DNA of 20,390 nt, from the NCBI GenBank assembly GCA_964457365.1, contig CAYWFP010000075.1, forward strand, positions 1 through 20,390, written 5' to 3'. Shown here piece by piece: positions 6,924 to 13,682 of the stretch (position 1 is its first letter; each line of letters opens with the position of its first letter). The notes beneath the pieces are model-generated. The model made no database searches. It saw only the letters and a program-made list of their open reading frames with translations, and was not told where the DNA came from. The position numbers were made by a program, and so were the translations under genes. Source of the stretch: CAYWFP01 sp964457365. GTDB lineage: Bacteria; Planctomycetota; SZUA-567.

Positions 6924-8393
6924 ATGTCCCTGGACGACCAGCCCGCCGACGACGAAGCTCGGCAACCCGCCCTCGCCGGCGCGCGCATGCTGCTGGCCGA
7001 TACGCAGAAGAACGACCTGGAAACGCTGAGCCGGATCTTCCGCAACGCCGGCGCGCAGCTCCACCTCGCCGCCGCGGGCGACCAGGTGCTGAAGCTGCTG
7101 ACGCAGTCGGAGCCCTTCGACATCCTGCTGATGGAGATCGTCCTGCCGCGCGTCAACGGCCTGGCCATCCTGCAGGCGCTGAAGAAGGCGGGGATGCTCG
7201 AGAAGCTGGCGGTGATCGTCCACACCAAGGTCACCGACCGCCGCCTGCTGCGCGAGATCGGCAACTACAAACCCGACCGCCTGCTGCTGAAGCCCGCGCC
7301 GCTGCCGTCGATCTTCGACGCGGTGCGGGAGGTCTGGTCGTCCCGGCAGGTCAAGGTCAGCAGCGGCGCCTCCGCCCTCGGGTACCCGCTCGAGTTCGGC
7401 GGCTTTCCGCAATGGAAGACCTACGCGCTGCGCCTGGGATACCTCCGCTGCCCCTTCGACGAGACTACCTTCAGCGCGCCGCGGCTGATCAACCGCGCGC
7501 TCAAGGCCGCCGAGAACGACAAGTACGCGCTGGGGCTCTACGCCGGGGCGATGGAGAAGGAGTTCCTGGAGTACTCCCTGACCGAACAGGCCGTCTGCCC
7601 GGTCTGCCTCTACACTGCCGACCGGACCGGCTTCTACCGCATCAAAGCCACCGCGGTCCAGTCGCTCGATGACGCCGAGAAGGTCCATACCATGGAGTGG
7701 GACCCGGTCTTCTTCCTCGTCGACGACCGCGTGCGCAAAATCATGGAGCAGAGCGTCCAGACGCGTTACAATCTCGCTAAACGCGCCGACGACGACGGCG
7801 CGGCGCTCTTCCGCCTCAGCGAGATCACCCCGGCCTGGCCGCGACTGCCGGCGGACAACCTCGTGACGCTGGACCTGGCCATGGTCTGCGCCGATACGCT
7901 GGCCAAGGCCTACAGCGGCGAGAACCAGGCGCGCTTCCAGCACAAGCTCGCCGGGGTGCTGCTGCGCAAGGCCCACTGCTTCGGCCTCATGGCCCGCGCG
8001 GAGAGACAGCCCTTCGACCCGGCGACCTGCGACAAGAAGCGCGTCGAGGCGCTGCAACTGGCGCTGAAAGCCATCCTCGCGGTCAACCACGTGGAACTGC
8101 GCAACCTGCTCGAACGGCTCCGCTGCCTCAACCGCCGCTTCCACCTCGCCGACGAGCTCATCGGCTACACCGAGGACGAATCCCGGCGGAAGAAGCTCGC
8201 GACGCTGCGCAAGAAAGCCTACGCCGACATGAAAAGCGCCTTCCTGACCCAGCGCAACGAGAACCCGGAGAAGCTGCCGGTGGTGGAGCGGTTCCTCGAG
8301 CCGCTGGAGAACCGCATGTACGACCTGGAGAAAACCGCGCGCAAGGCCAAGCGCCGGGAATTGCAGACCCCGCCCGCCGAAGAAAACGCCTGA
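6924..8393 (+). CDS. Paralogous regulator with Glu-substituted pseudo-receiver domain
   Basis: A 489-aa paralogue of the upstream protein, alignable along nearly its whole length. The receiver domain (about 20-137) keeps D26 of the acidic pair (the second Asp is T27), T101 and K123 (LLLKPAP). The phosphoacceptor is replaced: LLMEIVLPRVNG has E71 where the neighbour has D82. Known Asp-to-Glu changes at this site often mimic the phosphorylated state, so this domain is probably not switched by phosphotransfer. The Cys region is preserved almost word for word (YALRLGYLRCPFDETTF with C176; VCPVCLYTADRTGFYRI with C225 and C228), as is the helical C-terminus ending in VVERFLEPLENRMYDLEK. It lies 84 bp after its twin, in the same direction, so co-transcription is likely. 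ATG 6924 is the first start next to family sequence; a TTG at 6858 would only add Arg-rich residues. Confidence 0.85.
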   Translation: MSLDDQPADDEARQPALAGARMLLADTQKNDLETLSRIFRNAGAQLHLAAAGDQVLKLLTQSEPFDILLMEIVLPRVNGLAILQALKKAGMLEKLAVIVHTKVTDRRLLREIGNYKPDRLLLKPAPLPSIFDAVREVWSSRQVKVSSGASALGYPLEFGGFPQWKTYALRLGYLRCPFDETTFSAPRLINRALKAAENDKYALGLYAGAMEKEFLEYSLTEQAVCPVCLYTADRTGFYRIKATAVQSLDDAEKVHTMEWDPVFFLVDDRVRKIMEQSVQTRYNLAKRADDDGAALFRLSEITPAWPRLPADNLVTLDLAMVCADTLAKAYSGENQARFQHKLAGVLLRKAHCFGLMARAERQPFDPATCDKKRVEALQLALKAILAVNHVELRNLLERLRCLNRRFHLADELIGYTEDESRRKKLATLRKKAYADMKSAFLTQRNENPEKLPVVERFLEPLENRMYDLEKTARKAKRRELQTPPAEENA

Positions 8394-8396
8394 GGC

Positions 8397-8421
8397 GACG
8401 GCGGCGTCTGCCGGCTCCGTC
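8397..8421. terminator. Possible bidirectional hairpin between convergent genes
   Basis: GACGGCGGC, a GTCT loop, GCCG, a three-base bulge and CCGTC form a 9-bp bulged stem in the 26-bp gap between the stops of the second regulator gene and the EAL-GGDEF gene. No T-run follows on either strand, so terminator function is only suggested by position. Confidence 0.3.
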
Positions 8422-10285
8422 AATCCCGCCCCTGCGCGATACACCCGGTCTGCAGACGTCCGTTCTGGCGGAACTCCTCGGACTTGCGCCGGTCCGAGAG
8501 GAAGCCGCTGCGGCCCTCGCGGGCGGTGATGGCCTTGATCTTCTTCTTCAGCGCCGCGGCGATCTGGCCGAACTCGCCCGGGTGCGGGTTCTCTCCGACG
8601 TTGCGATGATTGATCACCGCCAGGCTGATCGTCACCAGCGGCACGTCGACCTCGCTCCCCTGCCGGTCGCGCGCGCGGTAATAGCCGCGCTCGATCGTCT
8701 TGCGGTCGAAGAGGCGCAGCTTCTCGCGGTCGAAACGCGCGCAGGTCTCCTCGAGCATGCTCGCGCGGATGCGGTCGCCCGCCACGAGGATGAAGTCGTC
8801 CCCGCCGACGTGCCCCAGCCGCGCGGTCGGCCCCAGCATCGACGCCAGGGCCTGCAGACACTTGGCCGCGTGCTTGATCATCTCGTCCCCGCGACTGAAG
8901 CCGAAGCAGTCGTTGTACTCCTTGAAGCGGTCCAGGTCGGCGTAGACGACGGTGAACGGCGGATTCTTGAGCACCTCCTGCAGCCAGTTCTGGATACAGA
9001 CGTTGCCGGGGAGGCTGGTCAGCGGGTTGGCGTCGGTGGCGAGCTTGACCTCCAGTTCGACCGAGCGGTTCAGAAGCTGCTTCATGGTGATGGTGCCCAG
9101 AAAGCGGCCGTCGTAATCGGTCACCACCACCGGGTCGTACAGCTCGCTGCGAGGCCGGTCCATGGCCAGGCGCGCCAGCGAGACCAGGTCCATGTCGCTG
9201 TGGACGCTGAGAACCTGCCGCTTGGCGATCTCCTCGACGAAGCGGTTGCGGATCAACTGGAAGCCGTAACGCCCGGCGGCCTCGAGGTTGAAGTGCTCGC
9301 GCGTGATCAACCCGACGAAACGCCCGGCGCGCAACACCACCAGGTGTCCCATGCCGCGGTGGTGGCGCAGGCGTTTCTCGAGCTCCTCGCAGGTGAGCGA
9401 GCCGACCTCGACGGTCTCGGGTCGCGCCAGCAGGTCGACGATCGACTGCGAGGTGCCCATGCGCGGGTAGCTGAAGTGACGGGCCAGTTCGCCGACGATG
9501 TTCTCGACCTTCGTCGACTTGCGGTGCGGCTCGGACTCCGGGCCGGCCAGCAGAAAGCCCTGCGCGTAGCGGACGCCCAGCCGGATCAGCACCTCCAGCG
9601 CCCCGGCGGTCTCCACGCCCATGGCCATCAGCGTGCAGTCGACGCTGGCGGCGAGATAGGTCATGGCCTTGACGATCTGCTGCTTGCGCGAGTCGTGTTC
9701 GATGTTCAGGACCAGCGAGCGGTCGATCTTGATGTAGTGCGGCGTCATCGTCACCAGCGTGACGAGGCTGCTGCGCCCGGCGCCGAAGTTCGTCAGCGCG
9801 GTGCGGAAGCCCCGGTCGAGATAGTAGTGCATCATGCGTTCGAACTGGCCGTGATGCGACTCGGTCCCCTCCTCGCTAACGTCGACGATGAGGCGGCCCT
9901 GGTCGAGACCGAAACGTCCATCCAGGTCCGAAGCGGTCAGACCGGTGTTGTAGCGGTTGTCGTTGAAAACCTGCGGATCGACGTTGAGGAAGAACTGAAG
10001 GTGGGCCATCGTCGGATCGAGCGCGGCGATCTTCTTCAGCGCCGCGACGCGGCAGGCCTGGTCCAGCTCGTTCAGCAGCCCCCATGCCTCGGCCTTGGTG
10101 AACATCACCGTCGGCATGCGGAAGGGCTCCTCGCCGCGCGAGAGCACCTCGTAGGCGAGCACCTCGCCCGAGAGCAGGTCGAAGACCGGCTGGAAGTGCG
10201 GCGTGATCCGCTGCTGGCGGATCATCTCCTCCAACGCTTCGCGCGTCGGCTCGCGCACCGATGGACTGGACGTCCCGCCATCCAC
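8420..10285 (-). CDS. EAL-CBS-CBS-GGDEF protein with degenerate EAL site
   Basis: A 621-aa soluble c-di-GMP-type protein. Residues 20-260 are an EAL domain: YEVLSR (46-48 EVL), N101, K186 (IKIDRS) and GVET. The metal ligands are damaged: the DDFGTG loop is T165-N166-FGAG, the second-metal Glu is D135 (VDVSEE), and AEGVE is AMGVE (M222). Phosphodiesterase activity is therefore unlikely; such domains often bind c-di-GMP or proteins. Residues about 280-405 form a CBS pair (HLVVLRAGRFVGLITRE, DPVVVTDYDGRFLGTIT), which may bind adenine nucleotides. Residues about 418-590 form a GGDEF domain with DLDRFKEYND and GGDDF (494-498), where Asp replaces the metal-binding Glu. The RxxD inhibitory site is absent. 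The GTG at 10285 was chosen as start, with AAGGAGG 7 nt upstream. It lies 44 bp downstream of the STAS-like gene on the same strand, probably in one operon. Confidence 0.9.
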   Translation of the reverse strand: MDGGTSSPSVREPTREALEEMIRQQRITPHFQPVFDLLSGEVLAYEVLSRGEEPFRMPTVMFTKAEAWGLLNELDQACRVAALKKIAALDPTMAHLQFFLNVDPQVFNDNRYNTGLTASDLDGRFGLDQGRLIVDVSEEGTESHHGQFERMMHYYLDRGFRTALTNFGAGRSSLVTLVTMTPHYIKIDRSLVLNIEHDSRKQQIVKAMTYLAASVDCTLMAMGVETAGALEVLIRLGVRYAQGFLLAGPESEPHRKSTKVENIVGELARHFSYPRMGTSQSIVDLLARPETVEVGSLTCEELEKRLRHHRGMGHLVVLRAGRFVGLITREHFNLEAAGRYGFQLIRNRFVEEIAKRQVLSVHSDMDLVSLARLAMDRPRSELYDPVVVTDYDGRFLGTITMKQLLNRSVELEVKLATDANPLTSLPGNVCIQNWLQEVLKNPPFTVVYADLDRFKEYNDCFGFSRGDEMIKHAAKCLQALASMLGPTARLGHVGGDDFILVAGDRIRASMLEETCARFDREKLRLFDRKTIERGYYRARDRQGSEVDVPLVTISLAVINHRNVGENPHPGEFGQIAAALKKKIKAITAREGRSGFLSDRRKSEEFRQNGRLQTGCIAQGRD

Positions 10286-10329
10286 GGCCGGGCCTCCTTA
10301 CGGGACCATACACGGCAGGTGCTTGGAGG

Positions 10330-10671
10330 CTACGCCACGGCCGGTTCGCCTTCAAGACCGTAGGCGCGCAGCGACTCGACGACGCCCGCGTCCGCGCCGT
10401 CGATCCGGACCTCGGCCGCGGGATTCTGCTGCCGGAGCATGCGCGCGAAGCTGCCGAGCACGCTCAAGCCGTCTTCGTCAAGTTGCCCGGCGCAGCATCG
10501 CATGTCGATACGGTACGACGTCACCCCGGCGACGTAGAGGTTCATCAGCAGCGTACGCAGGCGCTGGGCCTCGGTACCGCGCACCGGGCGTGTCGGCGTG
10601 ACGACCGTGGCCCCTTCCTCCTCGAAGGTCATGATCGACGAATAGACGGCGGTAGTGGAAGCGGTGGTCAC
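10330..10671 (-). CDS. STAS-like anti-sigma factor antagonist-type protein
   Basis: A 113-aa soluble protein. The segment about 37-108 has the STAS rhythm: a helix (RLRTLLMNLYVAGV), a strand (SYRIDMRCC), the loop GQLDEDGLSVLGSFARMLR (62-80), then AEVRIDG and VVESLRAYGLE. The loop corresponds to the DSSG-L-xVL phosphorylation loop of SpoIIAA-type proteins, but the serines are replaced by E66 and D67, so it probably cannot be phosphorylated there. STAS partners (anti-sigma kinase, PP2C) are not in the window. Start choice is uncertain. GTG 10671 has GAGG 8 nt upstream and lies downstream of a good promoter (10728-10755). A TTG at 10755 would lie inside that promoter, and an ATG at 10632 has no ribosome site. 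The EAL-CBS-GGDEF gene follows after 44 bp, which suggests a shared job. Confidence 0.7.
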   Translation of the reverse strand: MTTASTTAVYSSIMTFEEEGATVVTPTRPVRGTEAQRLRTLLMNLYVAGVTSYRIDMRCCAGQLDEDGLSVLGSFARMLRQQNPAAEVRIDGADAGVVESLRAYGLEGEPAVA

Positions 10672-10727
10672 GTCTTCAACCTCACGAACGGGAGTGATAC
10701 GTTTCGGTGGAACCCGATTCGTTTTCA

Positions 10728-10755
10728 ACTTTAGCTGATACGAGACAAAAGGCAA
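10728..10755 (-). promoter_or_regulatory. Candidate sigma-70 promoter for STAS-like / EAL-GGDEF operon
   Basis: Reading on the minus strand: TTGCCT (10755-10750), a 16-bp spacer, TAAAGT (10733-10728), in a locally AT-rich stretch. It would start transcription near 10721, about 50 nt before the GTG at 10671. The same -35/-10 pairing (TTGCCA, 16 bp, TAAAGT) occurs before the HgdC-like gene. Confidence 0.5.
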
Positions 10756-10820
10756 ATTAGCTCTTTGTAAAATGTCTGTTAACGAGTGGACGCGCGCTGG
10801 GGTCGGAGTCGTAACCGCGC

Positions 10821-11039
10821 TTACATGCTAGCGATAGCGGCGTGGAAGTGCTTCGGCGCGATTGTCTGGTTCATGCAGGCTTCGTTGCGCTCGGCTTCCT
10901 GCATCCAGAGGCGCGGGGCGTGCTTGAGGCAGAACCGGTGTCCGGTGAACCGGTTAAGGATGATGGCGCGATATTCGCACCCCTTGATCATGCAGGGGCT
11001 GACCGAATCGACGAATACTTTGTCCGGCAGGAAATCCAT
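10821..11039 (-). CDS. Small Cys/His-rich protein, putative zinc-binding
   Basis: A 72-aa protein of unrecognised family. It contains C16-x4-C21 (SPCMIKGCEY) and, 15 residues on, FCLKHAP with C37-x2-H40, a spacing that could bind one zinc ion. Several other His residues lie near the C-terminus (KHFHAAI). It has no signal peptide or membrane segment. I accept it as real because an ATG at 11039 is preceded by a G-rich AAGGGGGGGA ribosome-site-like run and by a near-consensus promoter at 11064-11091 with the right polarity and distance. It lies 150 bp upstream of the STAS-like gene on the same strand, with no clear terminator between, so read-through into the STAS and EAL genes is possible. Confidence 0.65.
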   Translation of the reverse strand: MDFLPDKVFVDSVSPCMIKGCEYRAIILNRFTGHRFCLKHAPRLWMQEAERNEACMNQTIAPKHFHAAIASM

Positions 11040-11063
11040 TTCCCCCCCTTCGGCGACATGGTC

Positions 11064-11091
11064 ATCCTATCACGCGGACGCGGCCTGTCAA
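11064..11091 (-). promoter_or_regulatory. Strong sigma-70 promoter of the small Cys/His protein
   Basis: On the minus strand: perfect TTGACA (11091-11086), a 16-bp spacer, TAGGAT (11069-11064), 24 bp before the ATG at 11039. It is among the best -35 elements in the window. Confidence 0.7.
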
Positions 11092-11203
11092 GCCGGCGCG
11101 CACGTTGTATTAGCGGACCCGCCGGCAGCGGCTGTAGTGCCGACTCGGGCTTTCCGGCGCCGGTTGAATGGCGGGCATCGCCTGCCGCAGCGCTCCGCGC
11201 CCC

Positions 11204-11232
11204 TTTACACTGCCGTCTCTCTGGTCTATAAT
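11204..11232 (+). promoter_or_regulatory. Sigma-70 promoter of the riboswitch-hemA-cbiK unit
   Basis: TTTACA (11204-11209), a 17-bp spacer and a perfect TATAAT (11227-11232). The predicted transcription start near 11239 is just upstream of the riboswitch P1 stem at 11248. The 11092-11203 stretch before it shows nothing I can name. Confidence 0.85.
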
Positions 11233-11247
11233 GGTCGTGATCGATTT

Positions 11248-11404
11248 GCGTTCCGACAAGCCCGCGAGGGCGACGGAAAGCGGTGCAAATCCGCTGCAGA
11301 AGACTGCTGCCGTAACCGGGGACGACGGCTTCACGATGCCACTGGAGCGATCCGGGAAGGCGAGGCCCGAGAATGATCCGGGAGTCGGAAAACGGTCGGA
11401 ACGC
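11248..11404 (+). ncRNA. Cobalamin (B12) riboswitch
   Basis: The AdoCbl-type aptamer landmarks appear in order: GGAAAGCGGTGCAAATCCGC (11275-11294), the GCTGCCGTAACCGG segment, ATGCCACTGG (11336-11345), CCGGGAAGGCG (11352-11362), and a B12-box-like GAGTCGGAAAACGGTC (11382-11397). A perfect 10-bp closing helix pairs GCGTTCCGAC (11248-11257) with GTCGGAACGC (11395-11404). The family represses B12 synthesis or uptake genes when cobalamin is abundant. Here the leader continues for about 90 nt to the hemA start. I see no clear terminator hairpin with a T-run in that stretch, so control may act at translation. The placement just after a strong promoter and before hemA-cbiK fits. Confidence 0.93.
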
Positions 11405-11495
11405 GATCTTCAGTTCCCCGGTCTGGGAGCCGAAACCTCCTGCCGAAGCGTTTCCCTTCGCGGGCGGTTCCGGTTCCGCATTGCTGGAGCTGCCC

Positions 11496-12788
11496 GTGCG
11501 ACTTCTCTGCCTCTCGCTCGACCATCGCCGCGCCCCCGTCGCGCTGCGCGAACGGATCGGCCTCCGCCGCCATGAGGTGCCCGCGCTGCTGGAAGCCCTC
11601 TCGGCCGGCGCCGGGGTACGCGAGACGCTGGCGCTGTCGACCTGCAACCGCATCGAGCTCTACGCCGTCGCCGACGCCGGAAGCGAGACGGATCTGGCCG
11701 GCGTGCTGGCTGAATTCAAGCAGGTCGATACGACGGCACTGACCGACGCCGCGCGCCTGCTGGAGAACCGGGGGGTGGTGCGCCACCTCTTCGGCCTCGT
11801 CTGCGGGCTCGAATCGCTGGCGCTCGGCGAGACCGAGATCGTCGGCCAGATCAAGAAAGCCTATGCCGACGCCTTCGCCTGCAACGCCACGGGCAAGATC
11901 CTCAACAGCCTCTTCCAGCGTGCCTTCGCCGTGGCCAAGCATATCCGCACCGGGACCGATATCGGACGCTTCCGCGTCTCGGTGGCCGGCGTCGCGGTAG
12001 ACGAGGTCTTGCGGCGCCGCCCCGACCTGCAGGGCGAGCGCGTCGCGGTCTGGGGCACCGGCCCGGTGGGCCGCGCGGCCGTCTCGTCCTTCGCCAAGGC
12101 CGGCATCACCGGCGGCACGGTGTTGAGCCGCGACCTTCATCGCGCGCGCAACCTCTCGACGGAATGGAACGGCTCGGCCCGCCTGCGCGACGCGATGCGC
12201 GAGGTGATCGCGCGCAGCGACGTCTTCGTCTGCTGCACCGGCGCGCCGCACCCGGTGATTCACGCCGCGACCGTCGGCGCGCGCGCGGAGCGGCCGCTGC
12301 TGCTGGTGGACCTGGCGGTGCCGCGCGACGTGGACGCGGACGTGAGCGAGTTGCCCGGCGTCGCGGTTCTCGACATGGACACGCTCGGCGCCGTTCGCCA
12401 GCAGGGCCTCGACGCCCGGCAGCGCGCGCGCGAAACCGTGCTGCCGGTGCTGGAGACGCAGGCCGACCAGTTCTTCCGCTGTCTCAACGCGGCGATGTCC
12501 GAGCGCTGCCTCGCCGACTGGCAGGCCGCCGCGCACGAAGCGCTCTCCGTGGAGCAGCGCCGTCTCTTCGACGAGAACCCCGCGATGGCGGCGACGTACC
12601 GCGCGGAGCTCGAGGCGATGAGCCACCGCCTGCTGCACCGCCTGCTGACCTGGCCGATGAAGGCCATGGCCTGCGCCATCCGCGACGGGCTGCCATGCGC
12701 GGACATCTACCCGGAAGTGAGCCTCGACCCCGAAGAGATGACGATGCCATCGAAAGCGGAAGACGCGCGGAACAAGGACGCCTCCTGA
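11496..12788 (+). CDS. hemA: Glutamyl-tRNA reductase
   Basis: A 430-aa cytoplasmic enzyme that reduces glutamyl-tRNA(Glu) with NADPH to glutamate-1-semialdehyde, the first committed step of C5-pathway tetrapyrrole synthesis. It shows DHRRAPVALRERI (9-21), LALSTCNRIELYA with catalytic C50, GLESLALGETEIVGQIKKAY, the family AFAVAKHIRTGTDIG region, a nucleotide-binding segment VWGTGPVGRAAV, and LLLVDLAVPRDVD. Length is normal for the family. GTG 11496 was chosen as start: GGAG lies 6 nt upstream and the protein then begins like other HemA proteins. The frame is open back to an ATG at 11373, but that lies inside the riboswitch. The stop codon is followed immediately by the cbiK start, so the two are one operon under the cobalamin riboswitch. 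Confidence 0.95.
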   Translation: MRLLCLSLDHRRAPVALRERIGLRRHEVPALLEALSAGAGVRETLALSTCNRIELYAVADAGSETDLAGVLAEFKQVDTTALTDAARLLENRGVVRHLFGLVCGLESLALGETEIVGQIKKAYADAFACNATGKILNSLFQRAFAVAKHIRTGTDIGRFRVSVAGVAVDEVLRRRPDLQGERVAVWGTGPVGRAAVSSFAKAGITGGTVLSRDLHRARNLSTEWNGSARLRDAMREVIARSDVFVCCTGAPHPVIHAATVGARAERPLLLVDLAVPRDVDADVSELPGVAVLDMDTLGAVRQQGLDARQRARETVLPVLETQADQFFRCLNAAMSERCLADWQAAAHEALSVEQRRLFDENPAMAATYRAELEAMSHRLLHRLLTWPMKAMACAIRDGLPCADIYPEVSLDPEEMTMPSKAEDARNKDAS

Positions 12789-13559
12789 ATGCCTGTCATC
12801 GTCCTCGCCGCCTTCGGCACCAGCGTCCCCGAGGCGCAGAACGCGCTGGAGAATATCGACGCCAGCGTGCGCGAGACCGTTCCCCTGCCGGACGTGCGCT
12901 GGGCCTTCACCTCGCAGAGGGTCATCGACAAACTGAAGCTGCGGGGGCAGGATACCCTCTTCGCGCGCGCGGTGCCGATCAGGAACCTGCAGCAGATATA
13001 CGCCCAGCTGCAGCGGGAAGGTCGGACCGACGTGGTGGTCCAGCCGCTGCACATGGTCCCCGGCCACGAGTATCACCGGGTGCTCGAGACGCCGGTGCCG
13101 ACGGGACTGCGCGTCCGCTACGGCAAACCGATGCTCGCCGACGCCGCCAAAGTGGCCGAGTTCGCCGAAGTGCTCTCCGCGCGTTTCGGCGGCGCGGACG
13201 AGGTGACGATCCTCTGCGGTCACGGCAACGACCGCCACGGGGAGTTCAACGCCATGCTCGTGGCGCTGGACAAGCATCTGCGCGCCGACTACGAAAACGT
13301 CTTCGTGGCCACGGTGGAGGGGCAACCGGGCACGGAAGCGGCCTTCGCCGACGCCAGGAAGTCCGGCAAGAAGAAGGTCAAGTTCGTCCCGATCATGGTC
13401 GTCGCGGGCGACCACATCATGAACGACGTCATGGGCGACAAGGGCGAGAGTTGGAAGCATGTCCTCGGCCTCCCGGCCGCCTGCGACGGCGGCCTCGGCT
13501 GCAACGACGCGGTGGTGGACCTCTTCATCCGCCGCCTGCGCGCAGCCCTCGCCGAATAG
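12789..13559 (+). CDS. cbiK: Anaerobic cobalt chelatase CbiK (sirohydrochlorin cobaltochelatase)
   Basis: A 256-aa single-subunit, ATP-independent chelatase that inserts Co2+ into sirohydrochlorin on the oxygen-independent B12 route. Its N-terminus VIVLAAFGTSVPEA and the motifs VQPLHMVPGHEYHR (84-97), ILCGHGNDRHGEFN (141-154, with H145) and VPIMVVAGDHIMNDVMGD (200-217, with H209) are those of CbiK; the two His residues are the usual metal ligands. There is no signal peptide, so it is cytoplasmic, unlike the periplasmic variants of some sulfate reducers. ATG 12789 directly follows the hemA TGA, with AAGGA about 10 nt upstream inside hemA. Sharing the riboswitch with hemA indicates a B12 role rather than siroheme, though iron chelation as a side activity cannot be excluded. 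Confidence 0.95.
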   Translation: MPVIVLAAFGTSVPEAQNALENIDASVRETVPLPDVRWAFTSQRVIDKLKLRGQDTLFARAVPIRNLQQIYAQLQREGRTDVVVQPLHMVPGHEYHRVLETPVPTGLRVRYGKPMLADAAKVAEFAEVLSARFGGADEVTILCGHGNDRHGEFNAMLVALDKHLRADYENVFVATVEGQPGTEAAFADARKSGKKKVKFVPIMVVAGDHIMNDVMGDKGESWKHVLGLPAACDGGLGCNDAVVDLFIRRLRAALAE

Positions 13560-13564
13560 CCGAA

Positions 13565-13596
13565 CCGAGCGCGATCCCGCGCCCCTGCGGGCTCGG
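13565..13596 (+). terminator. GC-rich hairpin after cbiK
   Basis: CCGAG and CTCGG flank CCCGC-GCCCCT-GCGGG with a 6-nt bulge, starting 5 bp after the cbiK stop. It is a stable hairpin in the right place but has no T-run, so intrinsic termination is uncertain. Confidence 0.4.
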
Positions 13597-13620
13597 GCGC
13601 CGGGCCGCGCGCGGAAGGCC

Positions 13621-13648
13621 TTGCCAAACCCGCCGCCGGCGATAAAGT
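13621..13648 (+). promoter_or_regulatory. Candidate promoter of the HgdC-like gene
   Basis: TTGCCA (13621-13626), a 16-bp spacer and TAAAGT (13643-13648) lie 34 bp before the ATG at 13683, followed by an AT-richer leader and a good ribosome site. Confidence 0.55.
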
Positions 13649-13682
13649 GGGGAAAACTCGTTTTCTAAACCGGGAGGCCGCC

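Noticed and set aside
5310..8861. A 1183-codon open frame on the minus strand
   Set aside because: It is the antisense shadow of the two receiver genes. GC-rich coding DNA leaves long stop-free antisense frames, and the translation is low-complexity Arg/Leu/Glu/Val sequence with no domain and no start signal.
11373..11495. hemA starting at the ATG at 11373
   Set aside because: This would translate through the B12 box and closing stem of the riboswitch; the HemA family N-terminus begins at GTG 11496, which has its own ribosome site.
11331..13460. A 709-codon open frame opposite hemA and cbiK
   Set aside because: It is antisense to two unmistakable genes and to the riboswitch; its composition is His/Arg/Glu-rich and it has no recognisable motif.
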